Source of the DNA: Wuchereria bancrofti
Lineage: Eukaryota; Nematoda; Chromadorea; Rhabditida; Onchocercidae
Reading direction: 5' to 3'
Assembly (NCBI GenBank): GCA_005281725.1
Contig: SSBO01000012.1
Span: forward strand, 21,654,779 to 21,718,778
Length of the DNA: 64,000 bases
Under the pieces are notes generated by a model. The model was given only the letters and a program-made list of their open reading frames with translations. It had not been told where the DNA came from and did no database searches. This document shows, in pieces, positions 36,778 to 49,692 of the stretch (positions are counted from its first letter, which is position 1; each line of letters begins with the position of its first letter). The translations under genes and the position numbers were made by a program.

Positions 36778-39700
36778 TCAGTCTGATTCATCACTTATAT
36801 CTGTTATTTGAGAACTACTCGTTTCTTGAGAATCTGAAGATTCTGTTTCACACGTCGAATTTTGCGTAGTTTCTGAATTTGTATTCGTATTGCAAAGTAA
36901 TTGAATTGGATCAGGCCAAGCTTTCAGTAGTACAACACGTAAAGCGCTACGTGAAACTGATATATCACAAATTCTTTCCCATTTTTTACCATCAAAACGT
37001 ACCACTGTTTTAGTCACCGTTCTATTATAACCGCCAATAGCATAAAAATAATTTCCCATTTTACACATTGCAAAATTTGATCTTAAAAAAAAAAAAAAAA
37101 ATTGTTTAGTAAAAAAAAAAATTAAAAGAAAAGGAAACAGTTTAATTCAATAATTTATGTTAGAAATAAATAAATCTTAATAAAAAATTAAACGAAAATA
37201 ACTCAATTTTTTAACTTTAACTTTTACAATCAGATCAATAATATTTTAAAATATAAATTTTTGAAGCATAAAAGTCCTAAATAACTCCAATACAATCGTT
37301 TATTGCAACGAAATTTTAAACGTAATTTGAATTATTTTTAAATAACAAATCAACAAAATTTTTTATTTATTAATAAGCAAAGATTGTTAATGCTTTACTA
37401 GTACTTGTAGCAGTTATAATTTTTATAAAAGTTTAGAGAGAATCTTTGAAATATTTCAAAAAATTGAAACCTTGGCATTGGCATTGATTCAACGTTAACA
37501 GTATGGGCGCTTCCAATTCGTAAAATTTCTGCGCTGCTTAATCGGTTCGTACCATCGTATCCACCAGCAATTAGTATGAAATCTGTACTTGCTGCACATG
37601 CCAGGCCTAAAAATATTTGAAAACCTTAAAATAATAATTTTTGCGCTTCTATTCAACAACTAATTTAAAACTTTCATTTTTTTTTGTTTTGTTTACAATG
37701 AGATTCAGATACACATGAATTTTGTTTACAGCTCTTGATTAATGATTTAATTTGGTCATAGATCTGGCCAAACATGTTATTAATTAAAATATGTAGAAAA
37801 AAGAAGCTTGAAATATTCTTTAAATTTTTGTTTGCATAAAAATTTCGGACTAAATACTTTCAATAAGTAACTGATATGAATAGGAAGAAGATTTTTAGAG
37901 TATTCTTACGGTGCTAATTTAAACAATTTGTAAAATTTAATTTAAAGTGATAAATTTTATTTGATAAAAATAAACTTTTCATTGAATGAATATTTACCGG
38001 ATCTTGGTGAGCTCATATGTGCAACTTCAGTCCAAATATCCATTTCCGGTATATACATTTCAACCGTTTGTAATACCGTTTCACCGGTATAACCACCAGC
38101 TACGTACATTTTACCACCCATAGCACATGCTGCTGCATCTGATCGTCGTTGTATCATATTTCTTGAATTAAATTTGAAAAATCAGAATAGCAATCATTAA
38201 AATTTCAATTGTTTTTAAAATTTTTTACCTTAATCTGAGACATTTCAGCAAATTTTTTTATTAAATAATGTTGATGAAAAAAAAAAAACAAGTTAATTGA
38301 TAAGAAAAATTATAATAACCGAATTTTTGTCCATTGATTTTTGTTGATATCATACATTTCAGCAGTTCGAAGTCTCGATCTACCATCTGAACCACCGGCA
38401 ACAATAATTGTACCATTAATTTCACATGCTGATATATAACATCTACAAAAATTTCATCCAATTTTTTTCTTCTTTTTTAAATGATATATATTTATTCTAT
38501 CAAATATATATTAAATATATACTGGACTAAAATAGTATGTATTAAATAATATTAAATAGTATATATTAAATTTTTTTTATTTTCTATTTTTAATAATTTT
38601 TTTATGACTTATTGGTTTGTTTACAAAAAATGAATTTGAAAATAAATCAAATTTATATTTTATACATTTGAAAAAAAAACATTTAAAATTACATTTCAAA
38701 CATTTAAATAACATTTAAAATTATATTTTAAATTGGATAAGGATTAAATAGATGAAAAAAAAAAAGAAAACGAAAAATCAGATGAAATAAAGCAGCTAAA
38801 TAAGTAACTAACTATTTGAATATTTCAATTGTATTATTTTATTGTAGCAATATTATAATTATTTATTCAATTTAAAATATAATTTCAAATGTTTTCTATT
38901 TTTACCAAATTGCCATATCTGATCCATATGTTATCTCTTTTTAAAAATTATATTGAATTTTATCATAATTATATCATAATATATGATAAATTGTATCATT
39001 TTAGTAATTTTATCATAATTACATCATATAATTTCTAAAGTTAACATTTAAAATTTATAAATTTGAATAATAAACAAATTTATACAAAAAATTTTACCTT
39101 GCATAATTCATTGGAGCTAATTCACACCATTCCTTTGTTTCACTATCATAACAACGTGCCGTATTAAAATATTGTGTTTCTTCGAAACCACCAATAACAT
39201 ATAATTTCTAAAATTAACATTTAAAATTTATAAATTTGAATAATAAACAAATTCTATATTATTTAAATACATATAAACGATAAAACATATTTAGTAAAAA
39301 CAAAGTTTTATTAAAAATAAAAATCGTAATCAATATTAAAAAAATAAGTAACTAACTATACTTTATTCTAACTTTCTCCAATAAATAATTCTTTTCTCTA
39401 TTTAAAAAAGGAGAAAAAATGAATATTTAAATAATTCTTTTCTCTATTTAAAAAAGGAGAAAAAATGAATATTTAAATAATTCTTTTCTGTATAAAATAA
39501 ATATTAAATATTTAATAGTAAAATTTTTACATTATTGATAACGATACATTCATGATAAGCTATTTGACGATTATCCTCAAATGTTTTTGCACGTTGCCAT
39601 TTATTAGTATTAATATTTAATACTTCTGCAACATTTGTTGGTCCTCTTTTCTCCCATCCTCCAATTGCTAGCAATAAATCACGTGGAATTCTTGCTTCCG

Positions 39701-42700
39701 TATTCATTGACCAAATCATATTTTTTTGATCATCCATAATGTTTATTTTAAAACGTGTAAGATCTTTTTTAATTTCATTCTTCTAAAATTTGAATAATGT
39801 TTACTTTATCGTTTTTTTTTTTTCTGACTTTTAATTTAATACTAACAATTTTTTCTTAATGTCTTTTCTTTTTTTATTGCCTCTTTTTCATAATGTTTAA
39901 TATTCGTCTTTTTTTTAATATTGATAATATGTTTAATTTCTTTATATTTTATATTTAGCACTGAAATAAATGTTCAATTTAAAATTGTTTCTTTTTTTTA
40001 AGTCTGATATTCATAAACTAATGGAATATTTTGAATGAATTTTATTAAATATTAATGACACAATTAATAAATATACATTCAAAAGTGTTTCATATTAATG
40101 ATGCCTTATTAAAGAACAGAAATTTTCATAGTAATTTAGAAAAGCATAAAATTTTACTCTTTAAACTCATTGCTATATTTAGTTAGAATTTATGTTAAAT
40201 TTTGCTACAATGCAGAAATACTTCCATCAATCATTAAGTCTTCCATTTAATCATTTTAAATATAATTTATAAATTAAGATAAAGTGAAATGAACAAAATC
40301 TGCTGACAATAATAATCATAATAATAGCTGTAATAAATCAGCATTCAAAATTTCAAATAAATAATCATATTTAAAACGAAAATAATCAAGATTATAAAAA
40401 TAATCAAGAATAATAGCATGAAAAAATATGTAAATTAGAAATCATAATTTAAATTATTATAAAAATAAGAGAAAAATTTGCTAAACCTGCTCATCATTTA
40501 GCAAACTATAACGAATACACTTCAATAATGGACGATAATATGGCATACGTTTTTTACGATCTATCAAAATCCATCGTTTAATTAGAATCCAAACATCCAT
40601 CTAACATACATATAGAAATGTTATAATTTTTTTTATTTAAAAAATTCAGAATTTAAAAATTTAGCAAAAAATTTGTACTTTATCAATAAACACAAATATT
40701 TTTTATGTATTTAAAATGTGTAACATTTAATTAGTATACCTCATCATTTACTTTCAATAAATCAGCATTCAAAATTTCAAATAAATCATCACATTTAAGA
40801 CGAAAATAATCAAGATTGTAACCGTTGTTTACAGATGAATTTACAGTATACAACACATATTCAAAAGTCTATAATTAAATGAATCAAATACTAAATGATA
40901 GTAATGTCAATTTTTTTGTTCTTTATTCTTTAATAGAGAAAAGATGGATTATTTGTTATTTTTTTATTTGTTTTTTTGTTTCCCATTTTTTTTCAAAAAC
41001 CTTCATTTTAAATAAGACAAAAAATTTTGTTTAAACTTTTTTTATTTGTTCAGGCAAATATTTGATACACATTTGCCAAACACCAATACAGTTTTCTTCA
41101 TTCATACCATCAACAAAATTTTGTACAACACATCGTTTTATGCTGTCTAATTTCCAGTCATTTGCCTGAAATTTATATTTTCGAAAATTTTACGTTTTAC
41201 AAAAAAAAAAGTATAAAATTCAAAAAAAAGATGTTAGTCAAATTTTGGTTCATTTATAACTGCTTCTTTTTAAAGTGCTGTAAGTGTTAATTGTTAGATA
41301 ATATTATCAGTAAAACTTAATATAGAAATCATAATTTCACATAATTTTTCAATGATGAATAGCAAATATCTTTGTATTTGAGTTGTTTAGTTTAGAATTA
41401 TTGAATTTGTTTTCACATGAACAAATAATATATGAATAAGATTATTTGATGACTGAGATTGTAATTATATTTTTTTACTTTGTTCAAACGACTAAAGTGT
41501 AGTTTTTCATTACGGAAAAATTTTTTATTTGTTTTTAATATTTAATATAATAAATATTATTAACAAACTTATTGATAATACCAATCTNTGAATAAGATTA
41601 TTTGATGACTGAGATTGTAATTATATTTTTTTACTTTGTTCAAACGACTAAAGTGTAGTTTTTCATTACGGAAAAATTTTTTATTTGTTTTTAATATTTA
41701 ATATAATAAATATTATTAACAAACTTATTGATAATACCAATCTTTTAATTAAATTTACAAATGATGCCAATCTTTTCATTAAATTTACAAATAATAAAAG
41801 AATAATAAAAGAACAATGGCATTCATTATAAGAGAAACGGGCATACCACTTTAAGAATTTGTTCCAATTGAAGCCAATCTTTTACATTAATATTTTCATA
41901 TTTCAAAGCGTAAAATATTTCTTTTATCTAAAAGCATAGTAAATTGATTTTAATTTTACTCTGAATTTCTTGAGATTTTTCAAAAAAAAAAACTGAAAAT
42001 TTATTGTGAAAATGCTATATTATGTAAATATATACACTAAATAAGTAATGAAGATTTTAAAAAGAAAAATAAAAGCGAATTTACAATATCGATTGAAACT
42101 GATGTATGTATGGTATATTGTTGGGTAGTTTCATTGAAAAGCATAAATGGAATGAGATAAGGACAACGATGTTCTACAAATCGGCTGTTTAATCGGTATC
42201 TAAAATGAGTAGAAATTACCGTATTTTTGAGTAGCGCAATACTTCGGATTAGTACCGTACTGTAAGTGATACAGTAACTGTAAATTGTCAGGACAATACT
42301 TAATTGGATTTTAATAAATAGTAGCATTATAAATAATCACAGACGACATTTGTATATGTCATGAATAAATAACAAAAGTTGCAGATTACAACAAACACTT
42401 GCTATTTATCATTAATAAATAGTGATACTGTAAACTACCATAAGAAAAAATGTGTCAATCGCTTTAACACGTTAACGAATAACAATACGGTAAAGTATTG
42501 ACAAATAATATAGGGTAGCATATTCACTACAGGTAATGAAGGAATAATATCAAATTTATTAGCTATTTGAATAACAATAAAATAGAAACTTTCTATTCGA
42601 CTACGATGAATTAAATATATAAATATTTCTTTTCTTCTTCCTTGTTTTTATTAATATAATGTTGCCTTACCGATCATTATCATCAGTAATAATAACACAA

Positions 42701-42810
42701 TCACATAATATATCATCAATATTGCCATCATAAATATTGCCTACTTCCATGTTACAGAATGCATTACCATATGACCTAAGCGTTATATCGTAATCCTTCT
42801 CAACCATCAT
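36778..42810 (-). CDS. BTB-BACK-Kelch protein, KLHL10 type (Cul3 adaptor)
   Basis: Predicted substrate adaptor for a Cullin-3 ubiquitin ligase; mammalian KLHL10 acts in spermatids. Twelve exons with matched phases: 42671-42810, 42085-42199, 41847-41927, 41037-41165, 40740-40868, 40487-40600, 39531-39782, 39098-39207, 38320-38442, 37998-38161, 37471-37606, 36778-37081 (598 residues; human 608). The BTB domain (about 35-135) is degenerate: a Cys-rich first part, and FVEHRCPYLIPFML where AHR...L would stand. A BACK domain follows to about 235. Six Kelch repeats carry IGGW, IGGF, AGGS, AGGY, AGGY and IGGY. Blocks such as LLAIGGW, AYHE, YVIGGFEETQYFN and RSALRVV align with KLHL10 from memory. A Ser/Thr/Glu-rich tail ends the protein. 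Two adjacent ATGs (42810, 42807) can start it. Confidence 0.9.
39028..39253 (-). repeat. Direct repeat bracketing Kelch exon 8
   Basis: A 53-base segment at 39028-39080 recurs at 39201-39253 with one difference. The right copy contains the acceptor (TTTTAG in transcript sense) and the first 7 bases of exon 39098-39207. The left copy lies in the following intron and so holds a second, decoy acceptor after the exon. It probably arose by local duplication of the intron-exon border. Confidence 0.85.
39382..39489 (+). repeat. 46-base tandem repeat, about 2.3 copies
   Basis: Copies start at 39382, 39428 and 39474 (partial) in the intron between exons 39531-39782 and 39098-39207. The unit contains TTCTTTTCTCTATTT and AAAAAAGGAGAAAAAATG. 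The first two copies are identical as read. Confidence 0.85.
40332..40397 (-). pseudogene. Relic copy of part of KLHL10-like exon 5
   Basis: Sixty-six bases match exon-5 positions 40756-40821 with four substitutions. The segment sits in the intron between exons 40487-40600 and 39531-39782. On the minus strand it still reads open in the original frame (YNLDYFR.K.D.LFEILNADLL), with changes L to F, C to Y and D to Y. No acceptor or donor lies at its edges, so it is likely a dead partial exon duplication rather than an alternative exon. Confidence 0.85.
41433..41743 (+). repeat. 155-base direct repeat on both sides of a single N (41588)
   Basis: Bases 41433-41587 and 41589-41743 are identical and separated by one N, in the intron between exons 41847-41927 and 41037-41165 of the KLHL10-like gene. 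As at 456, this looks like unmerged overlapping contig ends. Confidence 0.9.
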
Positions 42811-44334
42811 ATAATTCAACAAAACACAACGATTACCGTTTTTAAGAAAAAGAAAATGAAACTTATTACTTTTTGAACACTTTTATATATGCCGTTTCTG
42901 TAGCAAATTAGATTTATGTAAATTTAAAGTTAAATACTCCTAATTCTGGTGCTTCTGAATTGCTAGTTTCTTCTCATACGGTAATATTTTTTTTAAACTA
43001 CACAAATATATTGTATCTTTTATAGTAAGTTTATGTTACTTCCATGATACTATTTTCAATATATATCCTATAGCAAATTTATGATTTTTCCATGATGTTT
43101 ATTTCAACTGTACGGTATTTTATGGAATAAACCTATCCCGTACGGTATTCTTTACGGTATTTTATGGAATAAACCTGTCTCCTACGGTATTATACTTTCC
43201 GATATACATTTCACGCGTAATTTCTTTAGAATGCAAATAGCAATAACATTTGTAAATGATGCCTAAATGAATGAAATCAGTGCTAACTGTGGATATGTGA
43301 GTAAAAAGGGTATATTGTACGTGAAATGTATGTTTGTGAAAGAGGATGGTTAATATAGTTCGAATTTTTTCAAACATAAAATGTGATGCAGTATAGATCG
43401 AATTTCTTCAAATATAAAATGTGGTGCAATATAGATATATGTTTGAAGTGTTTCAGCATTTCAAAATTTGTAAGTGTAAAAATGTTGAAATTTTTAGCTT
43501 AGCTTGTCATTAATTGATGCTGTCATTTACGTAATCGTAATGGAACAGATCTGCAATACTTCTGACAAAAGGTCAAATGACTCAGATGGCTTAAATATAA
43601 TGATAAATGATGATAGCACCTGCATATTTTAACAGATGTAACTTTACAAAAATTGCGCCTTTTTTTTCTAATTTTTATAATCGAACATTAAACATTTCAG
43701 TCAATAGTTATTGCTAAAAATAAATTCATTTATATTTCATAGTTGTAATTATACAAAAAATGATTTTACTACTTGTACCTTTTAATTTTTGCTTTTTTGT
43801 TTTTTCTACCTTTTCCAATCATATTTTTTATTTTTTCCTTTTTTTGTCTATTTTTTTCACTTTTTCTAATCATTTATTTATCTGAGTAATAAAAAACAAC
43901 ACCAAAAAATCATTAAGGCATTTTAAAAATTATTTATTGAATTTGAAAAAGAATGAAGAAAAACGTTTATTAAAAAAATGCTGTGTGCCAACTTCGCAAC
44001 TTTGTCGCACTTATAATGAATGATATGTCTGAATCATTAATAATGGCCAGTAATTATTAAAATTTTTTCTTCTCATCACAAAATTCTTATCTTAGCAGTA
44101 CTATCAAATTGTGAAATAATATGACTCATTTCAAGTATTTTTTTTTGCTTTGATTTAATGAATCACCTATTACACAAATTCTTTCACAACGAAACAATAT
44201 ATTAAAACAACAAAAATTTGCCTTTTGTTTTTGGTTTTTACAAAAACGAATTTGGCAAAAAAAAAAAAAAATGACATCAACTTTAAATTTTCAAAGATTT
44301 AGAAAAGCAAAATTAACATTTGATAAAACTATTC
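42811..44334. other. Upstream region of the KLHL10-like gene and 3' flank of the Ig gene
   Basis: No exon is supported. The region contains several short tandem duplications: 43111-43149 repeated at 43153-43191 (39 bases, with TACGGTATTTTATGGAATAA), and 43354-43391 repeated with changes at 43392-43429 (38 bases). Minus-strand frames of about 70 codons here contain parts of these repeats and have no splice logic. Confidence 0.6.
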
Positions 44335-47300
44335 CTATACATCAGCTATATAGGTGGTTGGATCTTTATTACTTAAAATCACTGAACAAGATGAAATGAC
44401 TCGTCCGATACGATTTCTTGCAACCGCTATATACTTACCTTCGTCATCAACTGTACAATTATTGATTCGTAATATCCACCAATCATTTTTTCGATCAATA
44501 TCTGTAAATAAAAATTTTTTTAAGAATCATAAACAAAATTAGTTTCTACAATATTTTATTTATGAATTTATTATCATTAAAATCATTAAAGCAAGTTATA
44601 ATTTCCTAATAGAAAACAACAAAAATTTCATACAAAGAATGTATGTGCAAGATTCTAATGTTTTCAAGTTTTGATTGAATTATTAAATTCAAGCTTCCTT
44701 CACGTTGCTCATTGTTCTCTAATAAAATTATATTTTAAACGTGAACAATTTAATTAAAAGTTGTAAGCGATTTCCAAATTAATTAATGTCTTTATGAGAC
44801 AATAATCAAAAATGATAAAAAATTGAAATGATCACATTTACCTTTTTATACTTCCAATGTATTTGTGTAACTTAATAATAGCTTATTTAAAGCTTACTTA
44901 TTCGTTGATTGCTGGTAATGCGACGATTGCGAAAATGAAAGGTAACATAAGGTATTGGGTATCCTGATACATGACATGCTAACTGTAGACAATCGTAAAT
45001 TTCATCATATTTCAAATTTTGCAAAAATTTTGGTTCAATTCCAGCTAAATCATCATCTGCAAAAAAAAAAAAAAGAAGAAAGGCAAATTGAATTATTTAA
45101 TAATAATTAACTGAATCATTCATTTTTTCATCTTTTGATTTATTGTAACAAAAATTTAATAATTTTACACATACCATTCACATGCAAAACGCTAATATCA
45201 GAAGCAATCGAATTTGTTGCTTCTACAACGCATATAATATCACCTGAATCTGATATATCACAATCAAATATTTCCAAACAACAATCAAAACCTTTCCGCC
45301 AATATCGATATCGTCCACCATTTGTTATTACTTTTGCACCAATATACCAGGAAACATTCAAGTCAAGATTATCTGTAATGCTTTTATCTCATTTCTACTA
45401 TATTTTCATTATTTCGAAAAAATATTTAAAAAATTTTTATCTTTTTTTTTCTTTATGCTTCTTAAATATGAAAGATTGCTTTTATGTTGTCACATATTTT
45501 TTTTTTAATTTTCGAGAAAAAAGAAACAAGTTATTGCTCTTTGTGTTGTTATTTTGAATTATTACTTTAATTAATCTAATATTTTGGAATTGTATGCTGC
45601 ACTGTAGTCCAAAAGAAAAAAAAAAAAATTTGCATTAAGTAATACTGAATAGTTCAAATTTCACTAGTTTATCAAAGTGGCAGAAAATTATTAATAGCAA
45701 AATTTGGTTTGCTATTAATAATATTTCTAATTAATTTATCAATTAATTGTTAAAGTATTATTGTAATTTTAGCTTAATATTACATCTCTAATAATCACTT
45801 ATTTAAGAATCAATATCTTTTATTAATTTCAATTTTTCAGTAATAATACAATTGTTTGTAAACAATTGTTTAGAAACTTACCAGAAGTAATTGTACCAAA
45901 TAATATAATCATATCACCGGTACGTATGTTCCATTCTTTCTTTAGCATTTTCACTGATAAGCTGTTAATAAATGAACTTTTTGACTCCTACAAAAGCAAT
46001 CTAATAACAATAAAAATGCATGAAATAGTCTTAAAAGATAATCATAAGGATATTATAAGCAAATAATTGAAATATTTTTAATTTCTTCAAATAAAAATTT
46101 TAAACTTTAAATAAAAATATTTCTTCAAATTCAAATATTCAAATATTTTTTGAAAAAAAAGGCATTATCCTAAAATTATTGTAAACGATGAGTCATTTCA
46201 TTGAAATTTTTTCAAATGTGCTTCGCAATCTAAGTTAATAAAAAGTAGTAATTTTGACTCTTTATTGAAAGATTATTGATTGGTCTTAATATATTTGAAA
46301 ATATGACAATTAATCCATATTTTTAAATTGAAATTTAAAAGTAATTTGTGAATTTAATTGCTTTTATACATAAAAGTTTTTCATGCAAAAATTTTCCTTT
46401 TTTTTTTTCATTTTTATTATTCAAATAACATTAATAAATTAGGAAATAAAGTAAATTAGAAAAATTTGTACTTACTTATGTAAGTAATGTAGTTTATTTA
46501 AAAGTTTATTTAAAATCAAGTAACCTATTAATTGCGTATTGAAATTTTTTAATCAGTAATTAATTATCCAATGCAATCCGTCTATTTTAATTAGTTTTTT
46601 TTTAATACTTTATTTGAAAAAAACAAAACAAAATCTCGTACACCGCTTTTAAACGATGTTTTATACAAATTTCTAGTAATTTTTCCAATTTTTGTTTCAA
46701 ATAACGATGAATTCATTTCTTTCGATAACATTTCCATGCCTGTTGTTTGCTTTGAAATCTGTAAATTGAGATTAGCACGAGAAATAATAAAATGTAATTA
46801 ACAAACTAATTCAAACTTTGAATAATGAAAATTCAAATTTAATATAATTTAATTTAATTTTAATCAATAAATTATAAGGCATTTTCTATCAATTAATAGA
46901 ATGCGATGATGCAATAAATCTTATAACTTTATACAACATTAATATTTATATAATACTAAAAAAAAAACATAAAAAGTAATAAAATTCAAATGATTGAACA
47001 AGAAATATTAAAATTTAAATATTTGAGGAATGATTTTGTTGAATTTTACCATAACGGAAATGACGGCATTTGAAAGAAGTAAGAAATAATCGTCGCAGTG
47101 ATCGTTTTTTAGGATACATCGTACGATGCAATTCTCATTTGCATTCAACTGGAAAAAATTATTAATTTTGATTTTTCTTTTTTTAGTTAAGACAGTCATT
47201 TTTTTTTCTAGAAAGAAAAATCAGAATATTCAAATATGTGAATATTTTGAATCCAATTTTACAACAGTTTGCATGCATTGCATGCATGCATGCGTATATA

Positions 47301-49692
47301 CAAGTATATACGTGTACTTGCCCATGCATTTACGTGAAAAAAGAAATATAAATTAATTTAGTAAATAATTCTAATTTATATGAAAAAAAGCAGTATAATT
47401 ACATTTAATAAATAACTTTCATTATAAATACAAATTTAGTGAATGTTTCTAATTCACGCAAAAAAAAAAATAAAAAATTGATCTAAGCGTGTTTATCAAA
47501 TAATTATAACATAAATATATTTTTGATAAACACTTAATCATCTATGTTTTATTTAATTATTCAATCAATGAAATGAAAATTTTTTGATAAAAAATATTTG
47601 TCAATTACTTACTTTGATTTCTTCGATAGCATCGTCGATGCATTGAAATGGTTTTGATAAATTATATGCTAACAAAGCTTCAATCAATTTTTGACGATAT
47701 TCATTTAGTATTCCAACTGTTTGAAAAAAAAAAGAGAGAGAAAATGCTTTTTAGTTTTTGCTAATATTTGATTTTTATTTTAAAATAATCAAATGGAATG
47801 ATAAGTAAGTTAAATAATTACTTTAAAGAAAACTACGAAAACAAAAATTTCTACTTTCATTATTAATTACTTAATTACTATATGAATACATAAACATTTT
47901 TAATATTTCAGATAAAAAAATTATATCAATTTTTATAGGCGAATAGGATATAAATTATTAAATAGTAGTAGTATTTTGAATTTCACTATAACAGCAATTA
48001 TCTTTAAGAGTTAAAAAAAAATAAAGCAATTAAGTTTAAAATGATATTTGCAAAAAATTTTTTACCTTTACAAAATATTAATTACCTACTTACCTGTTGA
48101 GAAATTACAAACATATGCTTTATCAATTTGCACACCTAATTTGTAATCAATATGCAATTCCAATATAGCACGTAAATACCATGATTCCTTAATTTATTTA
48201 TTTATTTCCTTGCTTATTTATTCATTTATTTTACAAGATAATTAATTTTTTTTTGCAATGAATAAAAATGTTAATTAAAAGTTAAATTATAATTCATTGG
48301 CAAACCAAAAAAAAGAGACAGAAAAGTGAACAAAATTTGATATGATAAGTTAGAATAATATCCTATTTAATTTAATGTTTGCATTTTTATTTATTACTTT
48401 CTTGTAATTTTTAAGTTTTAAAATGAGAAATTTGAAAAAAAAATGATTAAAATGATAAACTAAGCTAAACAAATTTTAATATCTTCAAAAAAACATACAT
48501 TATCGTCAATGCTTGGACATTTGCACAAATATTTGGCATATCCAAATTGTTCATTTTTAAATGGACACAAAATTAACCATTCCTTATGTTTCTGTTCTAT
48601 GCAACTATAAAAATGATATTTGAAAAAAATAGACAATTCTTGAAGTAATATAATATTTGATACTAATTTTTTTGCATATTTTATTATTACTCTTAAAACA
48701 ACCGAAATTTTCTTTTTTTTTTCTTCATTTGTAGACTAAAAGTCAAAGAAAAAATAATATAACATATTTTTCAATTTTAATTTTTATAATTAATATTATT
48801 TCTATTCATTTCATTTTTTTTAATAATTAATTATTTCACTTAATTATTAACGTATCTTTTCTTTTTTTTCTTTATTACAATCATTCATCTTTCTATAGAG
48901 AAACAAATTTGAAACATTCATGCATCACTTTTTTATCAATTTTTTTTAAGTAATGAAAGAAAAGTTTTGTTTCCTTTTTTTTAATTCATTGTCTTATTTA
49001 CCTTGTAATGGTGCGTAATTTGCATAACACATTCTTATTGTCATAGCATCGTTGATAACATTGATTAAATGAAATAGGAAAGTCACAAAATGATGAATTC
49101 TTGGCAGTTAATTCAATATTTTTTGCTATCTGAAAAGGAAAAAATCGTATTCCTTTAAATTGTTGTGATAATAATTTTGCATCATTCAATTTCAAATTTT
49201 TAATTTCATAAAAATTGCAAAATTATGCTTATTTAATTTCTTATTATTAATTAAATATAAAAAGTAGTAATATTTTCTGTATGAAAGAAATTAGTAAATT
49301 ATCAATTAATAGGATGAATTAAATAATTGCTAAAAAAAATTCGAGGAAAAACTTCTTCGAATTTTTCATACATACAATGAAGCATTTTCTAAAAACATTA
49401 CATAAATATGAAATTTGTAAAAATTTACTATAATTGATTCATTTCTATTGTCTCTTTATTATTACTTTATTTTCATCATTTTTGAATTTATTATTTTCTC
49501 CTTTTGTGCCGCCTTTTCATACCTTTAATGATTTGAATAAATAAATTAATAATTAATCATAATAGACTTAATTACCTTAACATGCACTTGTTGTAATATT
49601 TCATATTTAATTTTGAAATCTTCTGCGACAATTCGAACAAATTCTTGGAGTTGCTGTTCGTTTAATACTGTTAAATCCAATTTTCCATTCAT
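44335..49692 (-). CDS. Cys-rich protein with two C-terminal Ig (I-set-like) domains
   Basis: Eleven exons with fully matching phases: 49576-49692, 49002-49129, 48499-48604, 48094-48187, 47613-47716, 47050-47148, 46644-46758, 45882-45953, 45175-45372, 44898-45056, 44335-44501 (452 residues). No signal peptide or TM is evident. Residues 1-254 are helical-looking, contain about 13 Cys, and match no family I know. Ig domain 1 (about 265-345) has SWY and DSGDIIC. Ig domain 2 (about 350-440) has LACHVSG and DEGKYIAVARN. Each keeps only one of the two canonical Ig cysteines, as in some intracellular muscle Ig domains. The ATG at 49692 follows TTTTGCAG by 11 bases (AG at 49704-49705), which suggests trans-splicing, though the frame is open upstream. 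Function unknown. Confidence 0.75.
47266..47330 (+). repeat. Alternating purine-pyrimidine tract (GCAT/GTATAC)
   Basis: The stretch is built of TGCATGCA, GCGTATATAC and GTATATACGTGTA elements, nearly all alternating purine-pyrimidine and partly self-complementary. It lies in the intron between exons 47613-47716 and 47050-47148. It could form Z-DNA or a cruciform. No function is evident. Confidence 0.6.

Noticed and set aside
42037..42327. 96-codon minus-strand frame at KLHL10-like exon 2
   Set aside because: Only 42085-42199 is the exon; the rest is intron read-through on both sides.
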